Numbered from the stretch's first letter, positions 8,310 to 17,681 are shown. The stretch is 57,308 nucleotides of DNA from Bacillus sp. V3B (GCF_024494465.1 NZ_JAETXM010000022.1:1-57308), one strand, 5' to 3'. Notes: generated by a model from the sequence alone, not told the origin. Translations and numbers: made by a program.

Positions 8310-10112
8310 ATGTGTGGAATTGTTGGCTATATTGGAAATCAAGATTCAAAAGAGGTTTTATTAAGAGGGCTAGAAAAGCTCGAGTACAGAGGATATGACT
8401 CTGCGGGGATTGCTGTTATGGGGGAAGATGGAGTACAAGTTTTCAAAGAAAAGGGACGTATTGCAGATTTACGAAATATCGTTGATTATGATGTACGTGC
8501 AAAAACAGGTATTGGTCATACTCGTTGGGCTACCCATGGGGTACCAAGCCAAATGAATGCACATCCACATAAAAGTGCATCAGGTCGTTTCACCCTTGTT
8601 CATAATGGTGTCATTGAAAATTATGAAATTGTTAAACGTGAATATTTAATGGATGTACCATTAGTAAGTGATACAGATACAGAAGTAATTGTACAGCTTA
8701 TTGAGTTATTTGTGAATAAGGGTGCATCTGTTGAAGCAGCATTCTGTCAAACTCTTGAACTACTCAAAGGTTCATACGCGATTGCTCTATTAGATGAACA
8801 AAATCCAAATATGATTTATGTGGCCAAGAATAAAAGTCCACTATTAGTCGGTGTTGGAGAAGATTTCAATGTCGTGGCAAGTGATGCAATGGCTATGCTG
8901 CAAGTAACGGATCAATTTGTCGAACTCATGGATCAAGAAATTGTACTGGTCACAGAAGATGGTGTAACCATTAAAGATCTTACTGGTGAAGTGATAAATC
9001 GGAACCCTTATACGGCTGAACTTGATGCAAGTGATATTGAAAAAGGAACATATCCGCATTTTATGCTTAAAGAAATTGATGAACAGCCACTTGTTCTTCG
9101 CAAAATTATTCAAAAGTATCAAAACGATAATGGTGAATTGACAATTAATGAGGAAATTGTTCAGGCGGTAAATGAAGCGGATAGAATTCATATTATTGCT
9201 GCTGGGACATCGTATCATGCAGGGCTTCTAGGTAAACAATTTATTGAAAAGTTAGCTGTTGTTCCAGTTGAAGTGCATATTGCCAGTGAGTTTGTCTATA
9301 ACATGCCATTATTATCTGCAAAGCCGTTGTTTATTTTCATTTCACAAAGCGGTGAAACAGCTGATAGTCGTGCAGTGCTTGTTCAAATCAAAAAGTTAGG
9401 ACATAAATCGTTGACAATCACAAATGTTCCTGGTTCTACTTTATCAAGGGAAGCTGATTATACGCTATTACTCCACGCTGGTCCAGAAATCGCTGTGGCT
9501 TCTACAAAAGCGTATACAGCTCAGTTAGCTGTGTTAGCGATTCTTGCTGAAGTAACAGCTAAAAGAAGTGGCAAAGAAATCAAGCTTGACCTTGTTAGGG
9601 AACTTGGAATTGTAGCGAATGCAATGGAAATTCTTTGTGATTCTAAAGAAGAATTTGAGAAAATGGCAAAAGAGTATTTAACAACTACCCGAAATGCATT
9701 CTTTATTGGTCGCGGAGTTGACTATTATGTATGTCTTGAAAGTGCATTGAAATTGAAGGAAATTTCGTACATTCAAGCAGAAGGCTTTGCAGGTGGAGAA
9801 TTAAAGCATGGTACAATTGCTTTAGTTGAAGAAGGTACACCGATTATTGCCTTAGCGACACAGGAAGGTGTGAACTTAAGTATTCGTGGAAACGTGAAAG
9901 AGGTTGTAGCGCGTGGAGCAAACCCGTGCATTATCTCTATGAAGGGTCTGGAGATGTCTGAGGATCGCTTTGTGATTCCAGAAGTACATGAGTTATTAAC
10001 ACCTCTTATCTCGGTTATTCCAATGCAGCTTTTCGCCTACTATGCAGCCCTAATTCGTGACTGCGACGTCGACAAACCTCGTAACCTAGCAAAATCTGTT
10101 ACGGTCGAGTAA
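8310..10112 (+). CDS. glmS: glutamine--fructose-6-phosphate aminotransferase GlmS
   Basis: Makes glucosamine-6-phosphate from fructose-6-phosphate and glutamine, the committing step of amino-sugar synthesis. The nucleophile Cys2 opens the class II glutaminase domain (MCGIVGYIG, about 1-240), followed by two SIS isomerase domains (about 280-600) with [11 protein letters not shown] and the C-terminal LAKSVTVE. The length is 600 residues. The start follows AGGGAGGA. Expression is controlled by the ribozyme upstream. A decayed second copy of part of this gene lies at 15811-15963. Confidence 0.97.
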   Translation: MCGIVGYIGNQDSKEVLLRGLEKLEYRGYDSAGIAVMGEDGVQVFKEKGRIADLRNIVDYDVRAKTGIGHTRWATHGVPSQMNAHPHKSASGRFTLVHNGVIENYEIVKREYLMDVPLVSDTDTEVIVQLIELFVNKGASVEAAFCQTLELLKGSYAIALLDEQNPNMIYVAKNKSPLLVGVGEDFNVVASDAMAMLQVTDQFVELMDQEIVLVTEDGVTIKDLTGEVINRNPYTAELDASDIEKGTYPHFMLKEIDEQPLVLRKIIQKYQNDNGELTINEEIVQAVNEADRIHIIAAGTSYHAGLLGKQFIEKLAVVPVEVHIASEFVYNMPLLSAKPLFIFISQSGETADSRAVLVQIKKLGHKSLTITNVPGSTLSREADYTLLLHAGPEIAVASTKAYTAQLAVLAILAEVTAKRSGKEIKLDLVRELGIVANAMEILCDSKEEFEKMAKEYLTTTRNAFFIGRGVDYYVCLESALKLKEISYIQAEGFAGGELKHGTIALVEEGTPIIALATQEGVNLSIRGNVKEVVARGANPCIISMKGLEMSEDRFVIPEVHELLTPLISVIPMQLFAYYAALIRDCDVDKPRNLAKSVTVE

Positions 10113-10169
10113 CGATGTAGATCTTAAACTTATGTTTTGTTGAATGAAAATAAAGTTCTATCGTAAAAG

Positions 10170-10207
10170 GAAAGGCTCGGTCTAATTTTATTAGATCGGG
10201 CTTTTTG
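10170..10207 (+). terminator. intrinsic terminator of glmS
   Basis: A stem of about 12 bp with G-T pairs (GGCTCGGTCTAA with TTAGATCGGGCT) is followed by TTTTT. The next 100 bases are AT-rich without features. Confidence 0.85.
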
Positions 10208-10310
10208 GTAAGGAGAAAACTTAATTCCATTTTTCACTTTAATTTTTTCTGTTATGATCCATTTTTCTTTGAATAGAGATTTTTAAGTGGGTGTTAATTT
10301 ACCAAAATAA

Positions 10311-10535
10311 TTTGTGGTTGCTGCGATTCCCAAAGAATTAGTTAATAAGAAAGTAGACATTATTGGAAATTGACTACAATCAATCGATGCTTCGTTACAG
10401 GCAATTGGAGGAGTGTATGGTTTATAGAAAACGATAGCTGTAGGTAGATGGATACAAACGATTGGAGCTGTTGTTGAAGCGATCGGGGGTATACAATCAA
10501 TCGGAGTTTGTAAGAGGGGTGCTTATCTGTTATAA
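10311..10535 (+). pseudogene. decayed repetitive membrane-type protein gene (DUF6944-like)
   Basis: One reading frame starting near 10311 encodes repeated motifs of the form IGxxLQxIxAxLQAIGG and VGRWIQTIGAVVEAIGG, interrupted by in-frame TGA (10371-10373) and TAG stops. This spacing of G, W, Q and AIG resembles the short repetitive proteins grouped as DUF6944 in Bacillus. No start codon with ribosome site is evident. I read it as a relic, and the family assignment is from memory of the motif only. The bases from here to 10696 show nothing else. Confidence 0.45.
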
Positions 10536-10696
10536 AATATTGATTAAATAGAGAATGGAAGATATGATATTAAAATGGTATCTTAATACAGGATAGTATC
10601 TTATATGATTTTGTAGATGAGAGGTAATAGTAGAAGCAGTATATTTTGAAAAGAGAAACCTTGTTTTGTGTGGGATAAATAGAAAGGAATGAAATT

Positions 10697-11512
10697 GTGT
10701 TTGAATGGAAGAATATTTTTAAAGGGATGATGATGGGGGCAAGTGATGTTGTTCCAGGAGTTAGTGGAGGAACCATTGCCTTATTAGTAGGGATTTATGA
10801 AAGGTTAATAGAAGCAATTGATGGTCTTACAACAAAGGGTTGGAAAAAACATGTCGTTTTTTTACTTCCGGTAGGACTAGGGATGGGAACAGCGATTCTA
10901 ACATTAAGTCATTTACTGAGTTGGTTGATGGAAAGATTCCCGCAACCAACCTTTTTCTTTTTTCTCGGTCTCATTGTGGCGATTATTCCATTATTGCTGC
11001 GTGAGGCTGACTATAAGCAAACATTTAAAGTACCACACTATGTGCTCCTTATACTCGCTGCAGTTGCAGTTGCGATGACTGCCTTTGTAAGTCATGATCA
11101 AACCACAGTCATGACTAATCTCGCTTGGGATGATTATCTTTATCTTTTTTTTGCGGGCTGGATTGCAAGTTCAGCGATGATCTTGCCTGGCATTAGTGGT
11201 TCATTAATGCTTTTGCTCATGGGTGCATATGCAACGGTAATAGAAGCAATTAAATCTTTGAACTTTCCGGTGATTATCGTGGTTGGTTTGGGCATTGTGA
11301 TGGGTCTCTTATTAACAAGTAAGCTGATCCGTTATGTATTTCATAATTACAGGACAGTAACATACGCCATCCTAATCGGCTTTGTCGCAGGTTCTATTTT
11401 TGTGATCTATCCTGGTTGGCCTGAGAATGTTCTACTTATGGTCATGAGCTTACTCTCTGCTATAGGTGGTTGTCTAATTGCTTATTATCTAAGTCAATTT
11501 CAAAAAGGATAA
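10697..11512 (+). CDS. DUF368 membrane protein, putative polyprenyl-phosphate transporter
   Basis: Integral membrane protein of 271 residues with about eight hydrophobic segments. The family signature MMGASDVVPGVSGGTIALL is near residues 11-30 and AMILPGISGSLMLLLMGAY is its internal echo near 155. DUF368 proteins (named PopT) were recently implicated in returning undecaprenyl phosphate to the inner face of the membrane. The GTG start follows GAAAGGA. It stands alone between the glmS-side relic and a strong terminator. Confidence 0.85.
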   Translation: MFEWKNIFKGMMMGASDVVPGVSGGTIALLVGIYERLIEAIDGLTTKGWKKHVVFLLPVGLGMGTAILTLSHLLSWLMERFPQPTFFFFLGLIVAIIPLLLREADYKQTFKVPHYVLLILAAVAVAMTAFVSHDQTTVMTNLAWDDYLYLFFAGWIASSAMILPGISGSLMLLLMGAYATVIEAIKSLNFPVIIVVGLGIVMGLLLTSKLIRYVFHNYRTVTYAILIGFVAGSIFVIYPGWPENVLLMVMSLLSAIGGCLIAYYLSQFQKG

Positions 11513-11548
11513 GAATAATTAAACAAACACTAGGTTTTATTGGAATTT

Positions 11549-11580
11549 GGACTAGCGAGTCTTCGCTAGTCCTTTTTATA
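11549..11580 (+). terminator. intrinsic terminator of the DUF368 gene
   Basis: A perfect 10-bp stem GGACTAGCGA/TCGCTAGTCC with loop GTCT is followed by TTTTT. Confidence 0.9.
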
Positions 11581-11599
11581 TTAGCTCTTCTTAGTTTTT

Positions 11600-11732
11600 G
11601 GCTGTGTTAATGATGCTTGTTAATAAATTGCCTTTGGTGTACGTGCAGCATGTGTTTTATTACGTGAATAACTTAATGCCTACGTATACCAAAGGCTTAT
11701 AAAGTAGCAAAATTACTGCTTAATAAAACCTA
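11600..11732. repeat. imperfect palindromic repeat, copy 2 (MITE-like)
   Basis: Second member of the family at 3820-3949. The inner arms CCTTTGGTGTACGT (11631-11644) and ACGTATACCAAAGG are inverted with one mismatch and enclose a 37-base centre holding TGAATAAC and TAATG. The outer left arm GGCTGTGTTAATGATG matches copy 3 at 46686. It occupies the space between the DUF368 terminator and the end of the TetR gene. Confidence 0.65.
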
Positions 11733-11736
11733 GTTT

Positions 11737-12570
11737 TTAAAACTCATAATAACTACGAAGTAAATAAGAAATCCATTTACAATGTGGGTGATTTCGAATA
11801 TTTTCTAGTAACCCTCTCACAATAACAAGACTTAAATTAGGTTTAAGTAGCTGTTGTTTTAGTAGAATTAACGATTCTTTTTCAATAGAATCTTCAACTT
11901 CTTCTATTTTTTGCTCCATCATTTCAATAAGTTGTTCCTTCGTTACTTCTTCATTTATCGGTTGCTTAAACAGATGGATAAGGTCTTGTGAAATAAATGG
12001 AATGGTAGTATGTTTCGCTAGGAGATTTGTTTTTTCCACAAGCGATTGAGACAGTAAGTCCAAATCTAACGAGATGTTATTGTATAGCAGTAATTCTGAA
12101 TAAATATTCGTAAAGCCTTTAATACAATAAATTAAATCATATTTTGTATGTTTGACCTCTTCACCATATAAACGTTCAACCATCGATAAGATAATTTTCT
12201 CCATTAACCTGTTGTAGTAACGAATTTTTAGAATGAGCTCTTTATTAAAAGATTGTGTTTGCTCTTTGATAAAGAATTTTGCAAAATCAGAGTACTTATG
12301 AAACGAGTGGAATATTGCGTAATAAAATTCATATAAAAGCTCTTCATCATTATTTGTGTTTTTGACTTTATAGTCAATATCGGAGGTGATTTGTATCATA
12401 AAATGATCAACTAGTGCTAAAATCAATTCGTCCTTTGACTTGAAAGATAAGTAGAAAGCACCTTTAGAAATACCACAATGCTCTGTTATTTGTTGGACAG
12501 ATGTGGATTCAAAACCTTGCTTCGCAAAAAGTTCTAACGCTTTTTCCATAATTAATTGTTTTTTAATCAT
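11737..12570 (-). CDS. TetR-family regulator of the adjacent RND pump
   Basis: The N-terminal helix-turn-helix (about residues 8-55, with SVQQITEHCGISKGAFYLSFKSK) is followed by a ligand-binding part. At 277 residues it is longer than typical TetR proteins, like the YerO-type regulators encoded beside B. subtilis swrC. It is divergent from the RND gene, and an inverted repeat lies exactly in the spacer of the shared promoter region. It therefore probably represses the pump and itself until an inducer binds. Confidence 0.85.
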   Translation of the reverse strand: MIKKQLIMEKALELFAKQGFESTSVQQITEHCGISKGAFYLSFKSKDELILALVDHFMIQITSDIDYKVKNTNNDEELLYEFYYAIFHSFHKYSDFAKFFIKEQTQSFNKELILKIRYYNRLMEKIILSMVERLYGEEVKHTKYDLIYCIKGFTNIYSELLLYNNISLDLDLLSQSLVEKTNLLAKHTTIPFISQDLIHLFKQPINEEVTKEQLIEMMEQKIEEVEDSIEKESLILLKQQLLKPNLSLVIVRGLLENIRNHPHCKWISYLLRSYYEF

Positions 12571-12598
12571 TTTATTTTATCGCTCCTAGGCTATGTTA

Positions 12599-12627
12599 TT
12601 GACAAATGACTGATTAGTCATTAGTAT
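12599..12627 (+). promoter_or_regulatory. RND-pump promoter with embedded TetR operator
   Basis: TTGACA (12599-12604), 17 bases, TAGTAT (12622-12627). The spacer carries AATGACT-GATT-AGTCATT (12605-12622), a 7-bp inverted repeat with a 4-bp centre that fills the spacer and touches the -10. A repressor bound here would block polymerase directly. Confidence 0.78.
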
Positions 12628-12669
12628 AAGTAATTGAGCTTAATAAGTCAATTAAGGGTAGGTGTAAGA

Positions 12670-15600
12670 GTGAAAGGTTTAGTCAATTTTGTCCTGAAGA
12701 ATAAACTAGCCGTATGGTTGCTTACCATTATCATCACTGTATCTGGTATTTATTCAGGTATACAAATGAAAACAGAAACGATTCCAGATATTTCACTTCC
12801 TTACTTAATGGTAATGGACGTATATCCTGGAGCAACTCCTGAACAAGTGATGGAAGATGTGTCCATGCCGTTAGAGAAAGCAATAGAAAATCTTGAAGAT
12901 GTGAAATCCGTTTATTCAAATTCATATTCTAACATGGCAAATATTCAAGTAGAATACGAATACGGTGTAGATATGGACGAGGCGAAGCGTGCATTAGAAT
13001 CTGCATTAGGTGCAGTGACTTTAGCAGAAGGAGCACAGGAGCCAATTATTACAGCAATTAGTATGAATATGATGCCAGTGGTTGCATTAAGTATAAGTAG
13101 TCAGGAAGAAGATATTGTTGAATTAACATCAACAGTAGAAGAAATTTTACTTCCGAAAATCGAGAAAATCGATGGTGTTGCATCTGCAGCGATTACAGGT
13201 CAACATATTGAAGAAGTGCAGCTTACGTATAACGAAGCAAAAATGGCTGAACTTGGCTTAACCGAAGATACAGTAAAGCAAATAATTCAAGCAAGTGACC
13301 TAGCGGTTTCATTAGGTCTTTACGAGTTTGAAGAAGGTGAAAAAGCTGTAGCAATAGATGGCAAGTTCATGACAGCTGATGAATTAAAGGGAATGCTTAT
13401 TCCTGTAACACCTTCAGAAACAAATCCATCACCATTTGTGAAACTTAGCGAGATCGCTACAATTGAAGTAGTTGGTAAAGTAGAATCGGTTTCACGCACA
13501 AATGGTGAGGACGCGATTGCCATTCAAATTGTCAAAGGGCAACAAGCAAACACGGTTGATGTTGTAGACGATGTGAAGGAGCTAATCGAAGAAGAAGAGG
13601 CAAATATCGATGGTCTTGTCATCGATGTATCACTTGACCAAGGTGCGCCAATTCAAGAATCGGTTACAACGATGATTGAAAAAGCGTTATTTGGCGGTTT
13701 AATTGCCGTATTGATTATCCTTCTCTTCCTACGTGATGTTAAATCAACCATTATTTCGATCGTATCCATTCCAGTTTCTATCTTCATGGCGTTACTGCTG
13801 TTAAACTGGTTGGATATTACGCTAAATATTATGACACTTGGTGCGATTACAGTGGCCATTGGTCGTGTAATTGATGACTCAATCGTAGTCGTTGAAAATA
13901 TTTATCGTCGTCTTCATTTAAAAGAAGAAAAATTAACAGGTCGTGCACTTGTACGAGAAGCGACAATTGAAATGTTTAAACCAATTCTGTCATCAACATT
14001 AGTAACGGTTGCGGTATTCGCACCACTTATCTTCGTTGGTGGTATGGTTGGCGAGCTGTTTATGCCGTTCGCATTAACCATGACGTTTGCACTTGGAGCT
14101 TCGTTAATTGTTGCGATTACAATTGTTCCTGCACTATCTCACTTCTTATTTAAGAAGAAGTTATATAGCGAAAAGACAGAGAGCAGTCATAAGGAGATTG
14201 GTAAATTATCACAATGGTACAAAGGAATTCTTAAATGGACACTTAATCATAAAGTTATTACTTCACTCATTTCTATTGTTTTATTAGCTGGTAGTTTGGC
14301 GTTAACGCCATTAATTGGTTTTAGCTTTATGGGTAGTGAAGAAGAAAAAGTGATGTACTTAACGTACACGCCAGAAACAGGCGAGCTAATGGAAGATACA
14401 TTAGCAAACATAGAAGTGGTAGAAGAAGAGTTACTAAAACATGAGGATATTGATATTGTTCAATTATCTGTAACGAATAGTGGCGATCCGATGGCAGCGA
14501 TGATGGGCGGCGGTGGAGATGGTGCATTAATGTACTTAATCTTTGACCCAGAAATGGATGACTTCCCAGAAGCCCGCGCGGAAATTGAAGAGTATGTATT
14601 CAACATTAGTCAAACAGGTGAATGGAAGAGCCAAAACTTTTCTTCGATGTCGATGTCAACAAATGAAGTTAGCTACACATTCTACAGTGAAGATTTAGAT
14701 AAACTAAATGAAGCTGTAAAAATGGTAGAAGACGTTATGAATAAAAATGATGGCTTAGAAGACGTTTCTTCAAGTGCAGAGGATGCGTATGTTGAGTATA
14801 CATTTAAAGTAGAACAAGATAAATTACTGCAGTATGGTTTAACAACGGGTCAAATCGTGATGATGTTAAGCCCAATAACAACAAAAGAAGTATTAACAAC
14901 AGTTGAAAAAGATGGTGACCCGTTAGAAGTAATCGTTCAGCAAGAACAAGATGAACAGCCAAAATCAATTGATGATATTTTGGCAACACAAGTGCCGACA
15001 GCACAAGGCATGTCAATGCCACTTTCTGAACTTGTAACAGTTGAGAAAGGTACAACGTTAAATACACTTGCACGTAGTCAAGGTGAATACTACGCAACCG
15101 TTTCAGGTACAATCATTGGTGATGATATTTCAAAAGCAACATCCCAAGTCGATGAAGCAATTGATCAATTAGATTTACCTAAAGGTGTTACAATCGGTGT
15201 TGCCGGTGTAGCTGCAGATATGACTGAAACATTTACACAACTTGGTGTAGCCATGCTTGCGGCAATCGCAATTGTGTACTTTATCCTTGTTGTCACATTC
15301 CGTGAAGGTGTCGCACCATTTGCAATTCTATTCTCACTACCATTTGCAGTAATTGGTTCATTTGTTGGTTTATTAATCGCTGGTGAAACCATTTCTGTAT
15401 CTGTCATGATGGGTCTATTAATGTTAATCGGTATCGTTGTAACGAATGCGATCGTACTTGTAGACCGTATTATTCATATGGAACGTGATGGTATGAGTAT
15501 GCGTGAAGCGATTCTAGAAGCGGGTGCCACACGTCTACGTCCAATTTTAATGACAGCACTTGCCACGATTGGTGCGTTAATTCCATTAGCCATTGGCTCA

Positions 15601-15753
15601 GGTGGTGGCGGTTTAATCTCGAAAGGTCTTGGTATTACAGTAATCGGTGGTCTGACAAGTTCGACGTTATTAACATTAATTATTGTACCAATCGTGTATG
15701 AGATATTATCTAAGCTATTTAAGAAAAACCGTAAAGAAATAGAAGAAAACTAA
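12670..15753 (+). CDS. RND-family efflux permease (AcrB/SwrC type)
   Basis: Proton-driven inner-membrane efflux pump for drugs, detergents or lipopeptides. I use the GTG at 12670, behind GGGTAGGTG, which begins VKGLVNFVLKNKLAVWLL as in SwrC; the upstream TTG has no ribosome site. The 1027 residues show the RND duplicate layout: one helix, a large extracytoplasmic loop, six helices with the proton-relay motif GRVIDDSIVVVENI, then the same again. No membrane-fusion or outer-membrane partner is adjacent, as usual in Firmicutes. Controlled by the divergent TetR protein. Confidence 0.92.
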   Translation: MKGLVNFVLKNKLAVWLLTIIITVSGIYSGIQMKTETIPDISLPYLMVMDVYPGATPEQVMEDVSMPLEKAIENLEDVKSVYSNSYSNMANIQVEYEYGVDMDEAKRALESALGAVTLAEGAQEPIITAISMNMMPVVALSISSQEEDIVELTSTVEEILLPKIEKIDGVASAAITGQHIEEVQLTYNEAKMAELGLTEDTVKQIIQASDLAVSLGLYEFEEGEKAVAIDGKFMTADELKGMLIPVTPSETNPSPFVKLSEIATIEVVGKVESVSRTNGEDAIAIQIVKGQQANTVDVVDDVKELIEEEEANIDGLVIDVSLDQGAPIQESVTTMIEKALFGGLIAVLIILLFLRDVKSTIISIVSIPVSIFMALLLLNWLDITLNIMTLGAITVAIGRVIDDSIVVVENIYRRLHLKEEKLTGRALVREATIEMFKPILSSTLVTVAVFAPLIFVGGMVGELFMPFALTMTFALGASLIVAITIVPALSHFLFKKKLYSEKTESSHKEIGKLSQWYKGILKWTLNHKVITSLISIVLLAGSLALTPLIGFSFMGSEEEKVMYLTYTPETGELMEDTLANIEVVEEELLKHEDIDIVQLSVTNSGDPMAAMMGGGGDGALMYLIFDPEMDDFPEARAEIEEYVFNISQTGEWKSQNFSSMSMSTNEVSYTFYSEDLDKLNEAVKMVEDVMNKNDGLEDVSSSAEDAYVEYTFKVEQDKLLQYGLTTGQIVMMLSPITTKEVLTTVEKDGDPLEVIVQQEQDEQPKSIDDILATQVPTAQGMSMPLSELVTVEKGTTLNTLARSQGEYYATVSGTIIGDDISKATSQVDEAIDQLDLPKGVTIGVAGVAADMTETFTQLGVAMLAAIAIVYFILVVTFREGVAPFAILFSLPFAVIGSFVGLLIAGETISVSVMMGLLMLIGIVVTNAIVLVDRIIHMERDGMSMREAILEAGATRLRPILMTALATIGALIPLAIGSGGGGLISKGLGITVIGGLTSSTLLTLIIVPIVYEILSKLFKKNRKEIEEN

Positions 15754-15759
15754 TTGATT

Positions 15760-15798
15760 AGCCCTACAAGGTGATCCATCATCTTGTAGGGCTTTTTG
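15760..15798 (+). terminator. intrinsic terminator of the RND gene
   Basis: An 11-bp perfect stem AGCCCTACAAG/CTTGTAGGGCT (15760-15770 with 15783-15793) is followed by TTTTT. Confidence 0.9.
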
Positions 15799-15810
15799 TT
15801 TTTTAGGAGA

Positions 15811-15963
15811 TATGACACGCTTATTGCCTTAGCGATACAAGAAAGCGTGAATTTAAGTATTCCCGTAAATGTTAAAGAAGCTGTAGCCGGTGGTACATAT
15901 CCTTGCATTATCTCAATGAAAGGTCTTGTCTTGAAGTGACAGTTGACCGGTTCGTAATACTAG
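15811..15963 (+). pseudogene. relic of a second glmS (C-terminal SIS part)
   Basis: Translation gives LIALAIQESVNLSIPVNV, then KEAVAGG and PCIISMKGL. After a frame change it gives LEVTVDRFVIL. These line up with GlmS residues about 512-557 of the intact gene at 8310-10112 ([37 protein letters not shown]). Upstream and downstream parts of the gene are absent. The frameshift and truncation show it is dead. The many nucleotide differences mean it is not a recent duplicate. Confidence 0.85.
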
Positions 15964-16019
15964 GTGGATCTAAGTCAATATTTTGGACACAAATAAGTTA
16001 AATTCTAATTGGGTGTTAT

Positions 16020-16160
16020 TTCCATAAGAGTGCGTAGGGCGTTGGCGCTTGGCACGGAGCCTCTGCGAGCGTGTTGTCTTGCGAAGGGCGAAAGAGGGTA
16101 TAATGCACTCTCTTTCGCAAAGCGAATAGCCTACCACGCTCACCTCTCCATGTAAAGCGG
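16020..16160. other. GC-rich segment with strong hairpin, possible structured RNA
   Basis: This 140-base stretch is much richer in G and C than its surroundings. It contains a perfect 9-bp stem GCGAAAGAG/CTCTTTCGC (16088-16096 with 16110-16118) nested in GAGCGTG/CACGCTC arms near 16067 and 16137. No convincing protein frame crosses it on either strand. It could be an RNA gene, a mobile-repeat fragment or horizontally acquired junk. I do not recognise it. Confidence 0.35.
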
Positions 16161-16265
16161 TGCACAATTGAAGTAAAGTGACTAAAGCTACTTCTCGCAT
16201 GTGGTTCTCTACTTCTTGGGGTACGACCGAGATATGTTTAAAAACAGGTCATATTATTACATTAT

Positions 16266-16320
16266 TTACCAAATATTATTTCCCATGCTATTCCAGTATT
16301 TTTGTAAAAGTATTTGGTAA
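16266..16320. repeat. inverted repeat in AT-rich gap
   Basis: TTACCAAATA (16266-16275) and TATTTGGTAA (16311-16320) are a perfect inverted pair, and TTTGGTAAT recurs near 16338. No gene is seen from 15964 to 16426 apart from the GC-rich hairpin segment. The repeats may be remains of a mobile element end. Confidence 0.3.
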
Positions 16321-16426
16321 TCTTTTTGGACACGTTTTTTGGTAATAAAAAAACTTAATTAAACTAGGTATCACTGAAACAGAAAAAATGATTACAAAAA
16401 GTACACCTTCTGGGAAAAACAAACGT

Positions 16427-16873
16427 TTATTGTAATGTGGCAGTTAACGGATTATGTTGTTTGATCTTTTGTATTGATAGATTTACACTATAATTCCCAT
16501 GTTCGAGAAGTTTATTAAGAAAAAGATTCAATTGTTCTTGAGATTTAACCTTTATTTTTAAATGGTAACATCCTTCCCCCGATATTCGGTGAGCTTCAAC
16601 TACCTCATTTCGATCATTAATAAAACGAATAAACGAATCATGATTTGCTGTTTTCATATAAACAATGACAAACGCTGTATAAGGAAGCCCTAATTGCATT
16701 TCATCGATGATTAGAGAGTAGGCTTTAATTACACCACTTTCCTCAAGTTTTTTAATACGATTCCCTACTGCTTGTCCAGTCATATGAATTTGTGCTCCTA
16801 AGTCTTTCCATTGAATACGTGAATTTTCAGTTAATAACTGGAGAATCTGAAAATCAATTTTATCAAGTTGCAT
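16427..16873 (-). CDS. Lrp/AsnC-family transcriptional regulator
   Basis: Small regulator of 148 residues. The N-terminal helix-turn-helix is at about 1-60 (LDKIDFQILQLL, MTGQAVGNRIKKLEESG) and a C-terminal RAM ligand-binding domain follows (about 65-145). I chose the ATG at 16873 because AAAGGAA precedes it; six further in-frame codons upstream lack a site. It diverges from the isochorismatase-like gene, which is a plausible target. The effector is likely an amino acid but is not identifiable here. Confidence 0.85.
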   Translation of the reverse strand: MQLDKIDFQILQLLTENSRIQWKDLGAQIHMTGQAVGNRIKKLEESGVIKAYSLIIDEMQLGLPYTAFVIVYMKTANHDSFIRFINDRNEVVEAHRISGEGCYHLKIKVKSQEQLNLFLNKLLEHGNYSVNLSIQKIKQHNPLTATLQ

Positions 16874-16991
16874 ATAAATTCCTTTCACCATGAATTTTTT
16901 TGATAAAAAAGTGTTTCATCAAAGTATCGATAAAAATCAAGATATTATTTATGATTTGATTATAATCTATTTTTGGATGGGGTGGATAAAA

Positions 16992-17567
16992 ATGAGTGTA
17001 GCTTTGATCTTAGTTGATATTCAAAATGACTATTTTCCAAATGGAAAGATGGAATTAAGCAATCCTGTAAAAGCAGCCGCTAATGCTGCAAAAGTTCTTG
17101 AATGGTTTAGACAGAATAACAAAGATAATATTTTTCATGTCCAGCATATCGCAAGTGAAGCAGGGTTAGGCTTCTTTCTTCCAAACACGGAGGGAGTCAA
17201 AATAAATGAATCTGTTTTACCATTAGAACATGAAAGTATTATCATAAAACATGCACCTAACAGCTTTTTAAAGACCGAATTAGAAAACAAATTAAGAGAA
17301 ATTGGAGCGACCAAGCTAGTGATTGTAGGTATGATGACGCATATGTGCATTGATGCCACGACAAGAGCTGCAAAGGACCTAGGTTTTGAATGTACAGTTA
17401 TTGAAGATGCATGTGCGACAAGGGACTTATCTTATCAAGATAAGGTCGTCCCAGCTGAACAGGTTCATTATGCGTTTGTCAGTGCACTTAATGGAATGTA
17501 TGCAAATGTAGTTTCGACCGAGGATTTCCTGCAACATGAAGTTGATACGATCCAGGAGAACAACTAA
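16992..17567 (+). CDS. isochorismatase-like cysteine hydrolase
   Basis: Cytoplasmic hydrolase of 191 residues with the family triad: Asp in LILVDIQNDYF (about 9), a Lys near 80, and Cys in MMTHMCIDATTRAA (about 118). Family members act on isochorismate, nicotinamide or other amides, and the substrate cannot be told from sequence. The ATG at 16992 follows GGGGTGG; earlier in-frame codons are AT-rich promoter sequence. It ends at a good terminator and is divergent from an Lrp-type regulator. Confidence 0.85.
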   Translation: MSVALILVDIQNDYFPNGKMELSNPVKAAANAAKVLEWFRQNNKDNIFHVQHIASEAGLGFFLPNTEGVKINESVLPLEHESIIIKHAPNSFLKTELENKLREIGATKLVIVGMMTHMCIDATTRAAKDLGFECTVIEDACATRDLSYQDKVVPAEQVHYAFVSALNGMYANVVSTEDFLQHEVDTIQENN

Positions 17568-17575
17568 TTAAATAT

Positions 17576-17613
17576 AAAAGGGAGCTTGTTTATAAAACAG
17601 TCTCCCTTTTTTC
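17576..17613 (+). terminator. intrinsic terminator of the isochorismatase-like gene
   Basis: AAAAGGGAG and CTCCCTTTT form the outer stem, with TGTTT/AAACA inside. A run of T follows. Confidence 0.85.
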
Positions 17614-17626
17614 TGTGTCTTTGAAA

Positions 17627-17681
17627 TAAAGTTGTACCGTTAATAAAGTTATACCGTTTGTAAAAAAGTTGCACCGTTTCC
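17627..17681. repeat. three tandemly spaced repeats, possible IS21-type element end
   Basis: AAAGTTGTACCGTT, AAAGTTATACCGTT and AAAGTTGCACCGTT occur in the same orientation about 18-22 bases apart. Multiple short subterminal repeats of this look are typical of IS21-family ends, but no transposase gene is present here. It is either a solo end or an operator array. The rest of the gap to 17861 shows only an AT-rich promoter-like region. Confidence 0.4.

Noticed and set aside
15970-16200. 76-codon minus-strand frame
   Set aside because: No ribosome site or recognisable family; it crosses the GC-rich hairpin region, whose structure explains the openness.
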